Source of the DNA: Alentia gelatinosa
Lineage: Eukaryota; Annelida; Polychaeta; Phyllodocida; Polynoidae
Assembly (NCBI GenBank): GCA_950022655.1
Contig: OX465589.1
Location: 33,016,892 to 33,080,891, forward strand
Direction of reading: 5' to 3'
DNA: 64,000 bases
Shown here: piece by piece, positions 48,695 to 62,899 of the stretch
How positions within the stretch are numbered: the first letter of the stretch is position 1
Layout: each line of letters begins with the position of its first letter
Notes under the pieces: generated by a model
The model's database searches: none
Told to the model about the DNA's origin: nothing
The model's input: the letters and a program-made list of their open reading frames with translations, nothing else
Made by a program: the position numbers and the translations under genes

Positions 48695-50453
48695 GGCCTA
48701 CTTAATTGGTCGCTAGTTTATGCAGCGACCTTGATATTGACTGCACTTGTTACTGATAGATTGGCCATCAACCCCTGTCTGTGCTGAGCTCCTCACTCTC
48801 AGTCGGATAGATTGACGTGCCGTACCGTACGCAGAATTTAACTCACTGTCGCCCAAATTATCATAGCCCAAGACATCTAAGGATGATACGTACCAAATGC
48901 GGATATTCACTTCCAGTTAGAATTCAGCCATGAGACTTTAACACCAGTTAGGGACACATATAACCTACGATCACCTAAAATATGAAGAAAATCGGCCAAT
49001 TAGATCTAACGATATTCGTGTTTGAATCTGGTTGTATCAAATGCTGCTCTGGTGGCCAGTGTAGGCCTACTTAATTGGTCGCTAGTTTATGCAGCGACCT
49101 TGATATTGACTGCACTTGTTACTGATAGATTGGCCATCAACCCCTGTCTGTGCTGAGCTCCTCACTCTCAGTCGAATAGATTGATGGGCCTTACCTTACG
49201 CAGAATTTAACTGACTGTCGTCCAAATTATCATAGCCCAAGACATCTGAGGATGATGCGTACCAAATGCGGAAATTCACTTCCTGTTGGAATATGGCCAT
49301 GAAACTTTAACACCAGTTAGGGACACATATAACCTACGATCACCTAAAATATGAAGAAAATCGGCCGCTTGGATCTAACGACATTCACGTTGGAATATGG
49401 TTGTATCAAATGCTGCTCTGGTGGCCAGTGTACTGACGCTGGGTGACTATGATAAGAACTAACGTTTTAATTGACAGGTCCTGCCACCTGGTGTATTATG
49501 TGAAACCAGGTTCCTCACTACATTCATAACGCCCTTAACATGCCCTCTTCCTGTCAGACTCAGTGGTCTAGAGGTAGTGTCAGCAAGGGAAACCTATGGT
49601 TGAGAGTTCAATCCCCTTCCATGCAGAGCGCTTTTTTTTTCAAGAGTCATGGGTGAGACAGTTAGGCTGGGTGAGACAGACTCAGGCAGAGTGAGACAGA
49701 CTCAGGCAGGGTGAGACAGACTCGGGAAGGGTGAGTTGAGACAGACTCAGGCAGGGTGAGACAGACTCTGGCAGGATGATGAAAGACAGACTCAGGCAGG
49801 GTATAAAAGACACGGGCAGGGCGAGATAGGCTTGGGCAGGGTGATGAGAAACAGACTTGGACAATGTGAGACAGACATGGGCAGGATAATGTGAGACAAA
49901 CTGGGGCAGGGTGAGACAGAGTCAGGCAGGGTGAGACAGACTCAGGAAGGGTGAGGTGAGACAGAGTCAGGCAGGGTGAGACAGACTTGGGCAGGGTGAT
50001 GAGAGACAGACTCAGGCAGGGTATGACAGACTTGGGTAGAGCGACATAGACTTGAGCAGAGTGATGAGAGACAGACTGGGGCAGGGTGAGACAGACTCCC
50101 ACAGGATGAGACAGACTCAGACAGGGTGAGACAGACTCGGGCAGGGTTAGGTAATACAGACTCAGGCAGGGTGAAACAGACTCGGTCAGGGTGAAGGGAG
50201 ACAGACAGAGGGAGGGTATAACAGACATGGGCAGTTTCAGGTTAGACAGACTAGGGTAGGTCGAGACAGACTGGGGCAGGGTAAGTTGAGACAGACTGGG
50301 ACAGGGTGAGAAAGACATGGGCAGGATAATGAGAGACAGACTGGGGCAGGGTTAGACAGAGTCAGGCAGGGTGAGACAGACTCGGGAAGGGTGAGACAAT
50401 CTCGGGCAGGGTGATGAGAGACAGACTCAGGGAGGGTATGACAGACTCGGGCA
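48695..50453 (+). repeat. Unit 28 (1759 bp)
   Basis: B1 48695-49063, B2 49064-49432, C 49433-49650, minisatellite 49651-50453, tRNA-like 49557-49625. It has the same marker states as unit 26, 3518 bp earlier. Confidence 0.93.
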
Positions 50454-52212
50454 GGCCTACTTAATTGGTCGCTAGTTTATGCAGCGACCTTGATATTGAC
50501 TGCACTTGTTACTGATAGATTGGCCATCAACCCCTGTCTGTGCTGAGCTCCTCACTCTCAGTCGGATAGATTGACGTGCCGTACCGTACGCAGAATTTAA
50601 CTCACTGTCGCCCAAATTATCATAGCCCAAGACATCTAAGGATGATACGTACCAAATGCGGATATTCACTTCCAGTTAGAATTCAGCCATGAGACTTTAA
50701 CACCAGTTAGGGACACATATAACCTACGATCACCTAAAATATGAAGAAAATCGGCCAATTAGATCTAACGATATTCGTGTTTGAATCTGGTTGTATCAAA
50801 TGCTGCTCTGGTGGCCAGTGTAGGCCTACTTAATTGGTCGCTAGTTTATGCAGCGACCTTGATATTGACTGCACTTGTTACTGATAGATTGGCCATCAAC
50901 CCCTGTCTGTGCTGAGCTCCTCACTCTCAGTCGAATAGATTGATGGGCCTTACCTTACGCAGAATTTAACTGACTGTCGTCCAAATTATCATAGCCCAAG
51001 ACATCTGAGGATGATGCGTACCAAATGCGGAAATTCACTTCCTGTTGGAATATGGCCATGAAACTTTAACACCAGTTAGGGACACATATAACCTACGATC
51101 ACCTAAAATATGAAGAAAATCGGCCGCTTGGATCTAACGACATTCACGTTGGAATATGGTTGTATCAAATGCTGCTCTGGTGGCCAGTGTACTGACGCTG
51201 GGTGACTATGATAAGAACTAACGTTTTAATTGACAGGTCCTGCCACCTGGTGTATTATGTGAAACCAGGTTCCTCACTACATTCATAACGCCCTTAACAT
51301 GCCCTCTTCCTGTCAGACTCAGTGGTCTAGAGGTAGTGTCAGCAAGGGAAACCTATGGTTGAGAGTTCAATCCCCTTCCATGCAGAGCGCTTTTTTTTTC
51401 AAGAGTCATGGGTGAGACAGTTAGGCTGGGTGAGACAGACTCAGGCAGAGTGAGACAGACTCAGGCAGGGTGAGACAGACTCGGGAAGGGTGAGTTGAGA
51501 CAGACTCAGGCAGGGTGAGACAGACTCTGGCAGGATGATGAGAGACAGACTCAGGCAGGGTATAAAAGACACGGGCAGGGCGAGATAGGCTTGGGCAGGG
51601 TGATGAGAAACAGACTTGGACAATGTGAGACAGACATGGGCAGGATAATGTGAGACAAACTGGGGCAGGGTGAGACAGAGTCAGGCAGGGTGAGACAGAC
51701 TCAGGAAGGGTGAGGTGAGACAGAGTCAGGCAGGGTGAGACAGACTTGGGCAGGGTGATGAGAGACAGACTCAGGCAGGGTATGACAGACTTGGGTAGAG
51801 CGACATAGACTTGAGCAGAGTGATGAGAGACAGACTGGGGCAGGGTGAGACAGACTCACACAGGATGAGACAGACTCAGACAGGGTGAGACAGACTCGGG
51901 CAGGGTTAGGTAATACAGACTCAGGCAGGGTGAAACAGACTCGGTCAGGGTGAAGGGAGACAGACAGAGGGAGGGTATAACAGACATGGGCAGTTTCAGG
52001 TTAGACAGACTAGGGTAGGTCGAGACAGACTGGGGCAGGGTAAGTTGAGACAGACTGGGACAGGGTGAGAAAGACATGGGCAGGATAATGAGAGACAGAC
52101 TGGGGCAGGGTTAGACAGAGTCAGGCAGGGTGAGACAGACTCGGGAAGGGTGAGACAATCTCGGGCAGGGTGATGAGAGACAGACTCAGGGAGGGTATGA
52201 CAGACTCGGGCA
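50454..52212 (+). repeat. Unit 29 (1759 bp)
   Basis: B1 50454-50822, B2 50823-51191, C 51192-51409, minisatellite 51410-52212, tRNA-like 51316-51384. It has the same marker states as unit 27, 3518 bp earlier. Confidence 0.93.
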
Positions 52213-53971
52213 GGCCTACTTAATTGGTCGCTAGTTTATGCAGCGACCTTGATATTGACTGCACTTGTTACTGATAGATTGGCCATCAACCCCTGTCTGT
52301 GCTGAGCTCCTCACTCTCAGTCGGATAGATTGACGTGCCGTACCGTACGCAGAATTTAACTCACTGTCGCCCAAATTATCATAGCCCAAGACATCTAAGG
52401 ATGATACGTACCAAATGCGGATATTCACTTCCAGTTAGAATTCAGCCATGAGACTTTAACACCAGTTAGGGACACATATAACCTACGATCACCTAAAATA
52501 TGAAGAAAATCGGCCAATTAGATCTAACGATATTCGTGTTTGAATCTGGTTGTATCAAATGCTGCTCTGGTGGCCAGTGTAGGCCTACTTAATTGGTCGC
52601 TAGTTTATGCAGCGACCTTGATATTGACTGCACTTGTTACTGATAGATTGGCCATCAACCCCTGTCTGTGCTGAGCTCCTCACTCTCAGTCGAATAGATT
52701 GATGGGCCTTACCTTACGCAGAATTTAACTGACTGCCGTCCAAATTATCATAGCCCAAGACATCTGAGGATGATGCGTATCAAATGCGGAAATTCACTTC
52801 CTGTTGGAATATGGCCATGAAACTTTAACACCAGTTAGGGACACATATAACCTACGATCACCTAAAATATGAAGAAAATCGGCCGCTTGGATCTAACGAC
52901 ATTCACGTTTGAATATGGTTGTATCAAATGCTGCTCTGGTGGCCAGTGTACTGACGCTGGGTGACTATGATAAGAACTAACGTTTTAATTGACAGGTCCT
53001 GCCACCTGGTGTATTATGTGAAACCAGGTTCCTCACTACATTCATAACGCCCTTAACATGCCCTCTTCCTGTCAGACTCAGTGGTCTAGAGGTAGTGTCA
53101 GCAAGGGAAACCTATGATTGAGAGTTCAATCCCCTTCCATGCAGAGCGGGTTTTTTTTCAAGAGTCATGGGTGAGACAGTTAGGCTGGGTGAGACAGCCT
53201 CAGGCAGAGTGAGACAGACTCAGGCAGGGTGAGACAGACTCGGGAAGGGTGAGTTGAGACAGACTCAGGCAGGGTGAGACAGACTCTGGCAGGATGATGA
53301 GAGACAGACTCAGGCAGGGTATAAAAGACACGGGCAGGGCGAGATAGGCTTGGGCAGGGTGATGAGAAACAGACTTGGACAATGTGAGACAGACATGGGC
53401 AGGATAATGTGAGACAAACTGGGGCAGGGTGAGACAGAGTCAGGCAGGGTGAGACAGACTCAGGAAGGGTGAGGTGAGACAGAGTCAGGCAGGGTGAGAC
53501 AGACTTGGGCAGGGTGATGAGAGACAGACTCAGGCAGGGTATGACAGACTTGGGTAGAGCGACATAGACTTGAGCAGAGTGATGAGAGACAGACTGGGGC
53601 AGGGTGAGACAGACTCACACAGGATGAGACAGACTCAGACAGGGTGAGACAGACTCGGGCAGGGTTAGGTAATACAGACTCAGGCAGGGTGAAACAGACT
53701 CGGTCAGGGTGAAGGGAGACAGACAGAGGGAGGGTATAACAGACATGGGCAGTTTCAGGTTAGACAGACTAGGGTAGGTCGAGACAGACTGGGGCAGGGT
53801 AAGTTGAGACAGACTGGGACAGGGTGAGAAAGACATGGGCAGGATAATGAGAGACAGACTGGGGCAGGGTTAGACAGAGTCAGGCAGGGTGAGACAGACT
53901 CGGGAAGGGTGAGACAATCTCGGGCAGGGTGATGAGAGACAGACTCAGGGAGGGTATGACAGACTCGGGCA
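52213..53971 (+). repeat. Unit 30 (1759 bp)
   Basis: B1 52213-52581, B2 52582-52950, C 52951-53168, minisatellite 53169-53971, tRNA-like 53075-53143. B2 has actgccgtcc and cttcctgttgg. The tRNA-like element has a private cctatgattg (near 53112) between the two boxes. Confidence 0.93.
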
Positions 53972-55728
53972 GGCCTACTTAATTGGTCGCTAGTTTATGC
54001 AGCGACCTTGATATTGACTGCACTTGTTACTGATAGATTGGCCATCAACCCCTGTCTGTGCTGAGCTCCTCACTCTCAGTCGGATAGATTGACGTGCCGT
54101 ACCGTACGCAGAATTTAACTCACTGTCGCCCAAATTATCATAGCCCAAGACATCTAAGGATGATACGTACCAAATGCGGATATTCACTTCCAGTTAGAAT
54201 TCAGCCATGAGACTTTAACACCAGTTAGGGACACATATAACCTACGATCACCTAAAATATGAAGAAAATCGGCCAATTAGATCTAACGATATTCGTGTTT
54301 GAATCTGGTTGTATCAAATGCTGCTCTGGTGGCCAGTGTAGGCCTACTTAATTGGTCGCTAGTTTATGCAGCGACCTTGATATTGACTGCACTTGTTACT
54401 GATAGATTGGCCATCAACCCCTGTCTGTGCTGAGCTCCTCACTCTCAGTCGAATAGATTGATGGGCCTTACCTTACGCAGAATTTAACTGACTGCCGTCC
54501 AAATTATCATAGCCCAAGACATCTGAGGATGATGCGTACCAAATGCGGAAATTCACTTCCTGTTGGAATATGGCCATGAAACTTTAACACCAGTTAGGGA
54601 CACATATAACCTACGATCACCTAAAATATGAAGAAAATCGGCCGCTTGGATCTAACGACATTCACGTTGGAATATGGTTGTATCAAATGCTGCTCTGGTG
54701 GCCAGTGTACTGACGCTGGGTGACTATGATAAGAACTAACGTTTTAATTGACAGGTCCTGCCACCTGGTGTATTATGTAAAACCAGGTTCCTCACTACAT
54801 TCATAACGCCCTTAACATGCCCTCTTCCTGTCAGACTCAGTGGTCTAGAGGTAGTGTCAGCAAGGGAAACCTATGGTTGAGAGTTCAATCCCCTTCCATG
54901 CAAAGCGCTTTTTTTCAAGAGTCATGGGTGAGACAGTTAGGCTGGGTGAGACAGACTCAGGCAGAGTGAGACAGACTCAGGCAGGGTGAGACAGACTCGG
55001 GAAGGGTGAGTTGAGACAGACTCAGGCAGGGTGAGACAGACTCTGGCAGGATGATGAGAGACAGACTCAGGCAGGGTATAAAAGACACGGGCAGGGCGAG
55101 ATAGGCTTGGGCAGGGTGATGAGAAACAGACTTGGACAATGTGAGACAGACATGGGCAGGATAATGTGAGACAAACTGGGGCAGGGTGAGACAGAGTCAG
55201 GCAGGGTGAGACAGACTCAGGAAGGGTGAGGTGAGACAGAGTCAGGCAGGGTGAGACAGACTTGGGCAGGGTGATGAGAGACAGACTCAGGCAGGGTATG
55301 ACAGACTTGGGGAGAGCGACATAGACTTGAGCAGAGTGATGAGAGACAGACTGGGGCAGGGTGAGACAGACTCACACAGGATGAGACAGACTCAGACAGG
55401 GTGAGACAGACTCGGGCAGGGTTAGGTAATACAGACTCAGGCAGGGTGAAACAGACTCGGTCAGGGTGAAGGGAGACAGACAGAGGGAGGGTATAACAGA
55501 CATGGGCAGTTTCAGGTTAGACAGACTAGGGTAGGTCGAGACAGACTGGGGCAGGGTAAGTTGAGACAGACTGGGACAGGGTGAGAAAGACATGGGCAGG
55601 ATAATGAGAGACAGACTGGGGCAGGGTTAGACAGAGTCAGGCAGGGTGAGACAGACTCGGGAAGGGTGAGACAATCTCGGGCAGGGTGATGAGAGACAGA
55701 CTCAGGGAGGGTATGACAGACTCGGGCA
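53972..55728 (+). repeat. Unit 31 (1757 bp)
   Basis: B1 53972-54340, B2 54341-54709, C 54710-54925, minisatellite 54926-55728, tRNA-like 54834-54902. It is the last of the six units with cttcctgttgg, and has a short T run (7). Confidence 0.93.
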
Positions 55729-57779
55729 GGCCTACTTAATTGGTCGCTAGTTTATGCAGCGACCTTGATATTGACTGCACTTGTTACTGATAGATTGGCC
55801 ATCAACCCCTGTCTGTGCTGAGCTCCTCACTCTCAGTCGGATAGATTGACGTGCCGTACCGTACGCAGAATTTAACTCACTGTCGCCAAAATTATCATAG
55901 CCCAAGACATCTAAGGATGATACGTACCAAATGCGGATATTCACTTCCAGTTAGAATTCAGCCATGAGACTTTAACATCAGTTAGGGACACATAGAACCT
56001 ACGATCACCTAAAATATGAAGAAAATCGGCCAATTAGATCTAACGATATTCGTGTTTGAATCTGGTTGTATCAAATGCTGCTCTGGTGGCCAGTGTAGGC
56101 CTACTTAATTGGTCGCTAGTTTATGCAGCGACCTTGATATTGACTGCACTTGTTACTGATAGATTGGCCATCAACCCCTGTCTGTGCTGAGCTCCTCACT
56201 CTCAGTCGAATAGATTGATGGGCCTTACCTTACGCAGAATTTAACTGACTGTCGTCCAAATTATCATAGCCCAAGACATCTGAGGATGATGCGTACCAAA
56301 TGCGGAATATGAAGAAAATCGGCCAATTAGATCTAACGATATTCGTGTTTGAATCTGGTTGTATCAAATGCTGCTCTGGTGGCCAGTGTAGGCCTACTTA
56401 ATTGGTCGCTAGTTTATGCAGCGACCTTGATATTGACTGCACTTGTTACTGATAGATTGGCCATCAACCCCTGTCTGTGCTGAGCTCCTCACTCTCAGAC
56501 GAATAGATTGATGGGCCTTACCTTACGCAGAATTTAACTGACTGTCGTCCAAATTATCATAGCCCAAGACATCTGAGGATGATGCGTACCAAATGCGGAA
56601 ATTCACTTCCCGTTGGAATATGGCCATGAAACTTTAACACCAGTTAGGGACACATATAACCTACGATCACCTAAAATATGAAGAAAATCGGCCGCTTGGA
56701 TCTAACGACATTCACGTTGGAATATGGTTGTATCAAATGCTGCTCTGGTGGCCAGTGTACTGACGCTGGGTGACTATGATAAGAACTAACGTTTTAATTG
56801 ACAGGTCCTGCCACCTGGTGTATTATGTGAAACCAGGTTCCTCACTACATTCATAACGCCCTTAACATGCCCTCTTCCTGTCAGACTCAGTGGTCTAGAG
56901 GTAGTGTCAGCAAGGGAAACCTATGGTTGAGAGTTCAATCCCCTTCCATGCAAAGCGCTTTTTTTTCAAGAGTCATGGGTGAGACAGTTAGGCTGGGTGA
57001 GACAGACTCAGGCAGAGTGAGACAGACTCAGGCAGGGTGAGACAGACTCGGGAAGGGTGAGTTGAGACAGACTCAGGCAGGGTGAGACAGACTCTGGCAG
57101 GATGATGAGAGACAGACTCAGGCAGGGTATAAAAGACACGGGCAGGGCGAGATAGGCTTGGGCAGGGTGATGAGAAACAGACTTGGACAATGTGAGACAG
57201 ACATGGGCAGGATAATGTGAGACAAACTGGGGCAGGGTGAGACAGAGTCAGGCAGGGTGAGACAGACTCAGGAAGGGTGAGGTGAGACAGAGTCAGGCAG
57301 GGTGAGACAGACTTGGGCAGGGTGATGAGAGACAGACTCAGGCAGGGTATGACAGACTTGGGTAGAGCGACATAGACTTGAGCAGAGTGATGAGAGACAG
57401 ACTGGGGCAGGGTGAGACAGACTCACACAGGATGAGACAGACTCAGACAGGGTGAGACAGACTCGGGCAGGGTTAGGTAATACAGACTCAGGCAGGGTGA
57501 AACAGACTCGGTCAGGGTGAAGGGAGACAGACAGAGGGAGGGTATAACAGACATGGGCAGTTTCAGGTTAGACAGACTAGGGTAGGTCGAGACAGACTGG
57601 GGCAGGGTAAGTTGAGACAGACTGGGACAGGGTGAGAAAGACATGGGCAGGATAATGAGAGACAGACTGGGGCAGGGTTAGACAGAGTCAGGCAGGGTGA
57701 GACAGACTCGGGAAGGGTGAGACAATCTCGGGCAGGGTGATGAGAGACAGACTCAGGGAGGGTATGACAGACTCGGGCA
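55729..57779 (+). repeat. Unit 32 (2051 bp), three B modules
   Basis: B1 55729-56097, hybrid B 56098-56390, B2 56391-56759, C 56760-56976, minisatellite 56977-57779, tRNA-like 56884-56952. It is an isolated three-B unit, more than 10 kb from the nearest other one. Confidence 0.93.
56098..56390 (+). repeat. Hybrid B2/B1 module, unit 32
   Basis: Same 293-bp hybrid and joint (near 56303) as in units 15, 19, 21, 24 and 25. Confidence 0.9.
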
Positions 57780-59537
57780 GGCCTACTTAATTGGTCGCTA
57801 GTTTATGCAGCGACCTTGATATTGACTGCACTTGTTACTGATAGATTGGCCATCAACCCCTGTCTGTGCTGAGCTCCTCACTCTCAGTCGGATAGATTGA
57901 TGTGCCGTACCGTACGCAGAATTTAACTCACTGTCGCCCAAATTATCATAGCCCAAGACATCTAAGGATGATACGTACCAAATGCGGATATTCACTTCCA
58001 GTTAGAATTCAGCCATGAGACTTTAACACCAGTTAGGGACACATATAACCTACGATCACCTAAAATATGAAGAAAATCGGCCAATTAGATCTAACGATAT
58101 TCGTGTTTGAATCTGGTTGTATCAAATGCTGCTCTGGTGGCCAGTGTAGGCCTACTTAATTGGTCGCTAGTTTATGCAGCGACCTTGATATTGACTGCAC
58201 TTGTTACTGATAGATTGGCCATCAACCCCTGTCTGTGCTGAGCTCCTCACTCTCAGTCGAATAGATTGATGGGCCTTACCTTACGCAGAATTTAACTGAC
58301 TGTCGTCCAAATTATCATAGCCCAAGACATCTGAGGATGATGCGTACCAAATGCGGAAATTCACTTCCCGTTGGAATATGGCCATGAAACTTTAACACCA
58401 GTTAGGGACACATATAACCTACGATCACCTAAAATATGAAGAAAATCGGCCGCTTGGATCTAACGACATTCACGTTTGAATATGGTTGTATCAAATGCTG
58501 CTCTGGTGGCCAGTGTACTGACGCTGGGTGACTATGATAAGAACTAACGTTTTAATTGACAGGTCCTGCCACCTGGTGTATTATGTGAAACCAGGTTCCT
58601 CACTACATTCATAACGCCCTTAACATGCCCTCTTCCTGTCAGACTCAGTGGTCTAGAGGTAGTGTCAGCAAGGGAAACCTATGGTTGAGAGTTCAATCCC
58701 CTTCCATGCAGAGCGGTTTTTTTTCAAGAGTCATGGGTGAGACAGTTAGGCTGGGTGAGACAGACTCAGGCAGAGTGAGACAGACTCAGGCAGGGTGAGA
58801 CAGACTCGGGAAGGGTGAGTTGAGACAGACTCAGGCAGGGTGAGACAGACTCTGGCAGGATGATGAGAGACAGACTCAGGCAGGGTATAAAAGACACGGG
58901 CAGGGCGAGATAGGCTTGGGCAGGGTGATGAGAAACAGACTTGGACAATGTGAGACAGACATGGGCAGGATAATGTGAGACAAACTGGGGCAGGGTGAGA
59001 CAGAGTCAGGCAGGGTGAGACAGACTCAGGAAGGGTGAGGTGAGACAGAGTCAGGCAGGGTGAGACAGACTTGGGCAGGGTGATGAGAGACAGACTCAGG
59101 CAGGGTATGACAGACTTGGGTAGAGCGACATAGACTTGAGCAGAGTGATGAGAGACAGACTGGGGCAGGGTGAGACAGACTCACACAGGATGAGACAGAC
59201 TCAGACAGGGTGAGACAGACTCGGGCAGGGTTAGGTAATACAGACTCAGGCAGGGTGAAACAGACTCGGTCAGGGTGAAGGGAGACAGACAGAGGGAGGG
59301 TATAACAGACATGGGCAGTTTCAGGTTAGACAGACTAGGGTAGGTCGAGACAGACTGGGGCAGGGTAAGTTGAGACAGACTGGGACAGGGTGAGAAAGAC
59401 ATGGGCAGGATAATGAGAGACAGACTGGGGCAGGGTTAGACAGAGTCAGGCAGGGTGAGACAGACTCGGGAAGGGTGAGACAATCTCGGGCAGGGTGATG
59501 AGAGACAGACTCAGGGAGGGTATGACAGACTCGGGCA
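57780..59537 (+). repeat. Unit 33 (1758 bp)
   Basis: B1 57780-58148, B2 58149-58517, C 58518-58734, minisatellite 58735-59537, tRNA-like 58642-58710. B1 has gattgatgtgcc, shared with unit 34 next to it. The T run has 8 T after GG. Confidence 0.93.
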
Positions 59538-61295
59538 GGCCTACTTAATTGGTCGCTAGTTTATGCAGCGACCTTGATATTGACTGCACTTGTTACTGAT
59601 AGATTGGCCATCAACCCCTGTCTGTGCTGAGCTCCTCACTCTCAGTCGGATAGATTGATGTGCCGTACCGTACGCAGAATTTAACTCACTGTCGCCCAAA
59701 TTATCATAGCCCAAGACATCTAAGGATGATACATACCAAATGCGGATATTCACTTCCAGTTAGAATTCAGCCATGAGACTTTAACACAAGTTAGGGACAC
59801 ATATAACCTACGATCACCTAAAATATGAAGAAAATCGGCCAATTAGATCTAACGATATTCGTGTTTGAATCTGGTTGTATCAAATGCTGCTCTGGTGGCC
59901 AGTGTAGGCCTACTTAATTGGTCGCTAGTTTATGCAGCGACCTTGATATTGACTGCACTTGTTACTGATAGATTGGCCATCAACCCCTGTCTGTGCTGAG
60001 CTCCTCACTCTCAGTCGAATAGATTGATGGGCCTTACCTTACGCAGAATTTAACTGACTGTCGTCCAAATTATCATAGCCCAAGACATCTGAGGATGATG
60101 CGTACCAAATGCGGAAATTCACTTCCCGTTGGAATATGGCCATGAAACTTTAACACCAGTTAGGGACACATATAACCTACGATCACCTAAAATATGAAGA
60201 AAATCGGCCGCTTGGATCTAACGACATTCACGTTTGAATATGGTTGTATCAAATGCTGCTCTGGTGGCCAGTGTACTGACGCTGGGTGACTATGATAAGA
60301 ACTAACGTTTTAATTGACAGGTCCTGCCACCTGGTGTATTATGTGAAACCAGGTTCCTCACTACATTCATAACGCCCTTAACATGCCCTCTTCCTGTCAG
60401 ACTCAGTGGTCTAGAGGTAGTGTCAGCAAGGGAAACCTATGGTTGAGAGTTCAATCCCCTTCCATGCAGAGCGGTTTTTTTTCAAGAGTCATGGGTGAGA
60501 CAGTTAGGCTGGGTGAGACAGACTCAGGCAGAGTGAGACAGACTCAGGCAGGGTGAGACAGACTCGGGAAGGGTGAGTTGAGACAGACTCAGGCAGGGTG
60601 AGACAGACTCTGGCAGGATGATGAGAGACAGACTCAGGCAGGGTATAAAAGACACGGGCAGGGCGAGATAGGCTTGGGCAGGGTGATGAGAAACAGACTT
60701 GGACAATGTGAGACAGACATGGGCAGGATAATGTGAGACAAACTGGGGCAGGGTGAGACAGAGTCAGGCAGGGTGAGACAGACTCAGGAAGGGTGAGGTG
60801 AGACAGAGTCAGGCAGGGTGAGACAGACTTGGGCAGGGTGATGAGAGACAGACTCAGGCAGGGTATGACAGACTTGGGTAGAGCGACATAGACTTGAGCA
60901 GAGTGATGAGAGACAGACTGGGGCAGGGTGAGACAGACTCACACAGGATGAGACAGACTCAGACAGGGTGAGACAGACTCGGGCAGGGTTAGGTAATACA
61001 GACTCAGGCAGGGTGAAACAGACTCGGTCAGGGTGAAGGGAGACAGACAGAGGGAGGGTATAACAGACATGGGCAGTTTCAGGTTAGACAGACTAGGGTA
61101 GGTCGAGACAGACTGGGGCAGGGTAAGTTGAGACAGACTGGGACAGGGTGAGAAAGACATGGGCAGGATAATGAGAGACAGACTGGGGCAGGGTTAGACA
61201 GAGTCAGGCAGGGTGAGACAGACTCGGGAAGGGTGAGACAATCTCGGGCAGGGTGATGAGAGACAGACTCAGGGAGGGTATGACAGACTCGGGCA
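59538..61295 (+). repeat. Unit 34 (1758 bp)
   Basis: B1 59538-59906, B2 59907-60275, C 60276-60492, minisatellite 60493-61295, tRNA-like 60400-60468. It is nearly the same as unit 33, with private gatacatacc and acacaagttag in B1. Confidence 0.93.
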
Positions 61296-62899
61296 GGCCT
61301 ACTTAATTGGTCGCTAGTTTATGCAGCGACCTTGATATTGACTGCACTTGTTACTGATAGATTGGCCATCAACCCCTGTCTGTGCTGAGCTCCTCACTCT
61401 CAGTCGGATAGATTGACGTGCCGTACCGTACGCAGAATTTAACTCACTGTCGCCAAAATTATCATAGCCCAAGACATCTAAGGATGATACGTACCAAATG
61501 CGGATATTCACTTCCAGTTAGAATTCAGCCATGAGACTTTAACACCAGTTAGGGACACATATAACCTACGATCACCTAAAATATGAAGAAAATCGGCCAA
61601 TTAGATCTAACGATATTCGTGTTTGAATCTGGTTGTATCAAATGCTGCTCTGGTGGCCAGTGTAGGCCTACTTAATTGGTCGCTAGTTTATGCAGCGACC
61701 TTGATATTGACTGCACTTGTTACTGATAGATTGGCCATCAACCCCTGTCTGTGCTGAGCTCCTCACTCTCAGTCGAATAGATTGATGGGCCTTACCTTAC
61801 GCAGAATTTAACTGACTGTCGTCCAAATTATCATAGCCCAAGACATCTGAGGATGATGCGTACCAAATGCGGAAATTCACTTCCCGTTGGAATATGGCCA
61901 TGAAACTTTAACACCAGTTAGGGACACATATAACCTACGATCACCTAAAATATGAAGAAAATCGGCCGCTTGGATCTAACGACATTCACGTTGGAATATG
62001 GTTGTATCAAATGCTGCTCTGGTGGCCAGTGTACTGACGCTGGGTGACTATGATAAGAACTAACGTTTTAATTGACAGGTCCTGCCACCTGGTGTATTAT
62101 GTGAAACCAGGTTCCTCACTACATTCATAACGCCCTTAACATGCCCTCTTCCTGTCAGACTCAGTGGTCTAGAGGTAGTGTCAGCAAGGGAAACCTATGG
62201 TTGAGAGTTCAATCCCCTTCCATGCAGAGCGGGTTTTTTTTCAAGAGTCATGGGTGAGACAGTTAGGCTGGGTGAGACAGACTCAGGCAGAGTGAGACAG
62301 ACTCAGGCAGGGTGAGACAGACTCGGGAAGGGTGAGTTGAGACAGACTCAGGCAGGGTGAGACAGACTCTGGCAGGATGATGAGAGACAGACTCAGGCAG
62401 GGTATAAAAGACACGGGCAGGGTGAGATAGGCTTGGGCAGGGTGATGAGAAACAGACTTGGACAATGTGAGACAGACATGGGCAGGATAATGTGAGACAA
62501 ACTGGGGCAGGGTGAGACAGAGTCAGGCAGGGTGAGACAGACTCACACAGGATGAGACAGACTCAGACAGGGTGAGACAGACTCGGGCAGGGTTAGGTAA
62601 TACAGACTCAGGCAGGGTGAAACAGACTCGGTCAGGGTGAAGGGAGACAGACAGAGGGAGGGTATAACAGACATGGGCAGTTTCAGGTTAGACAGACTAG
62701 GGTAGGTCGAGACAGACTGGGGCAGGGTAAGTTGAGACAGACTGGGACAGGGTGAGAAAGACATGGGCAGGATAATGAGAGACAGACTGGGGCAGGGTTA
62801 GACAGAGTCAGGCAGGGTGAGACAGACTCGGGAAGGGTGAGACAATCTCGGGCAGGGTGATGAGAGACAGACTCAGGGAGGGTATGACAGACTCGGGCA
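61296..62899 (+). repeat. Unit 35 (1604 bp), 155-bp minisatellite deletion
   Basis: B1 61296-61664, B2 61665-62033, C 62034-62251, minisatellite 62252-62899, tRNA-like 62158-62226. Monomers 14-20 are missing with the same joint as unit 17 (62529/62530). The gtgagatagg state is also shared, but B1 differs from unit 17 (gccaaaatta here). Confidence 0.93.
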
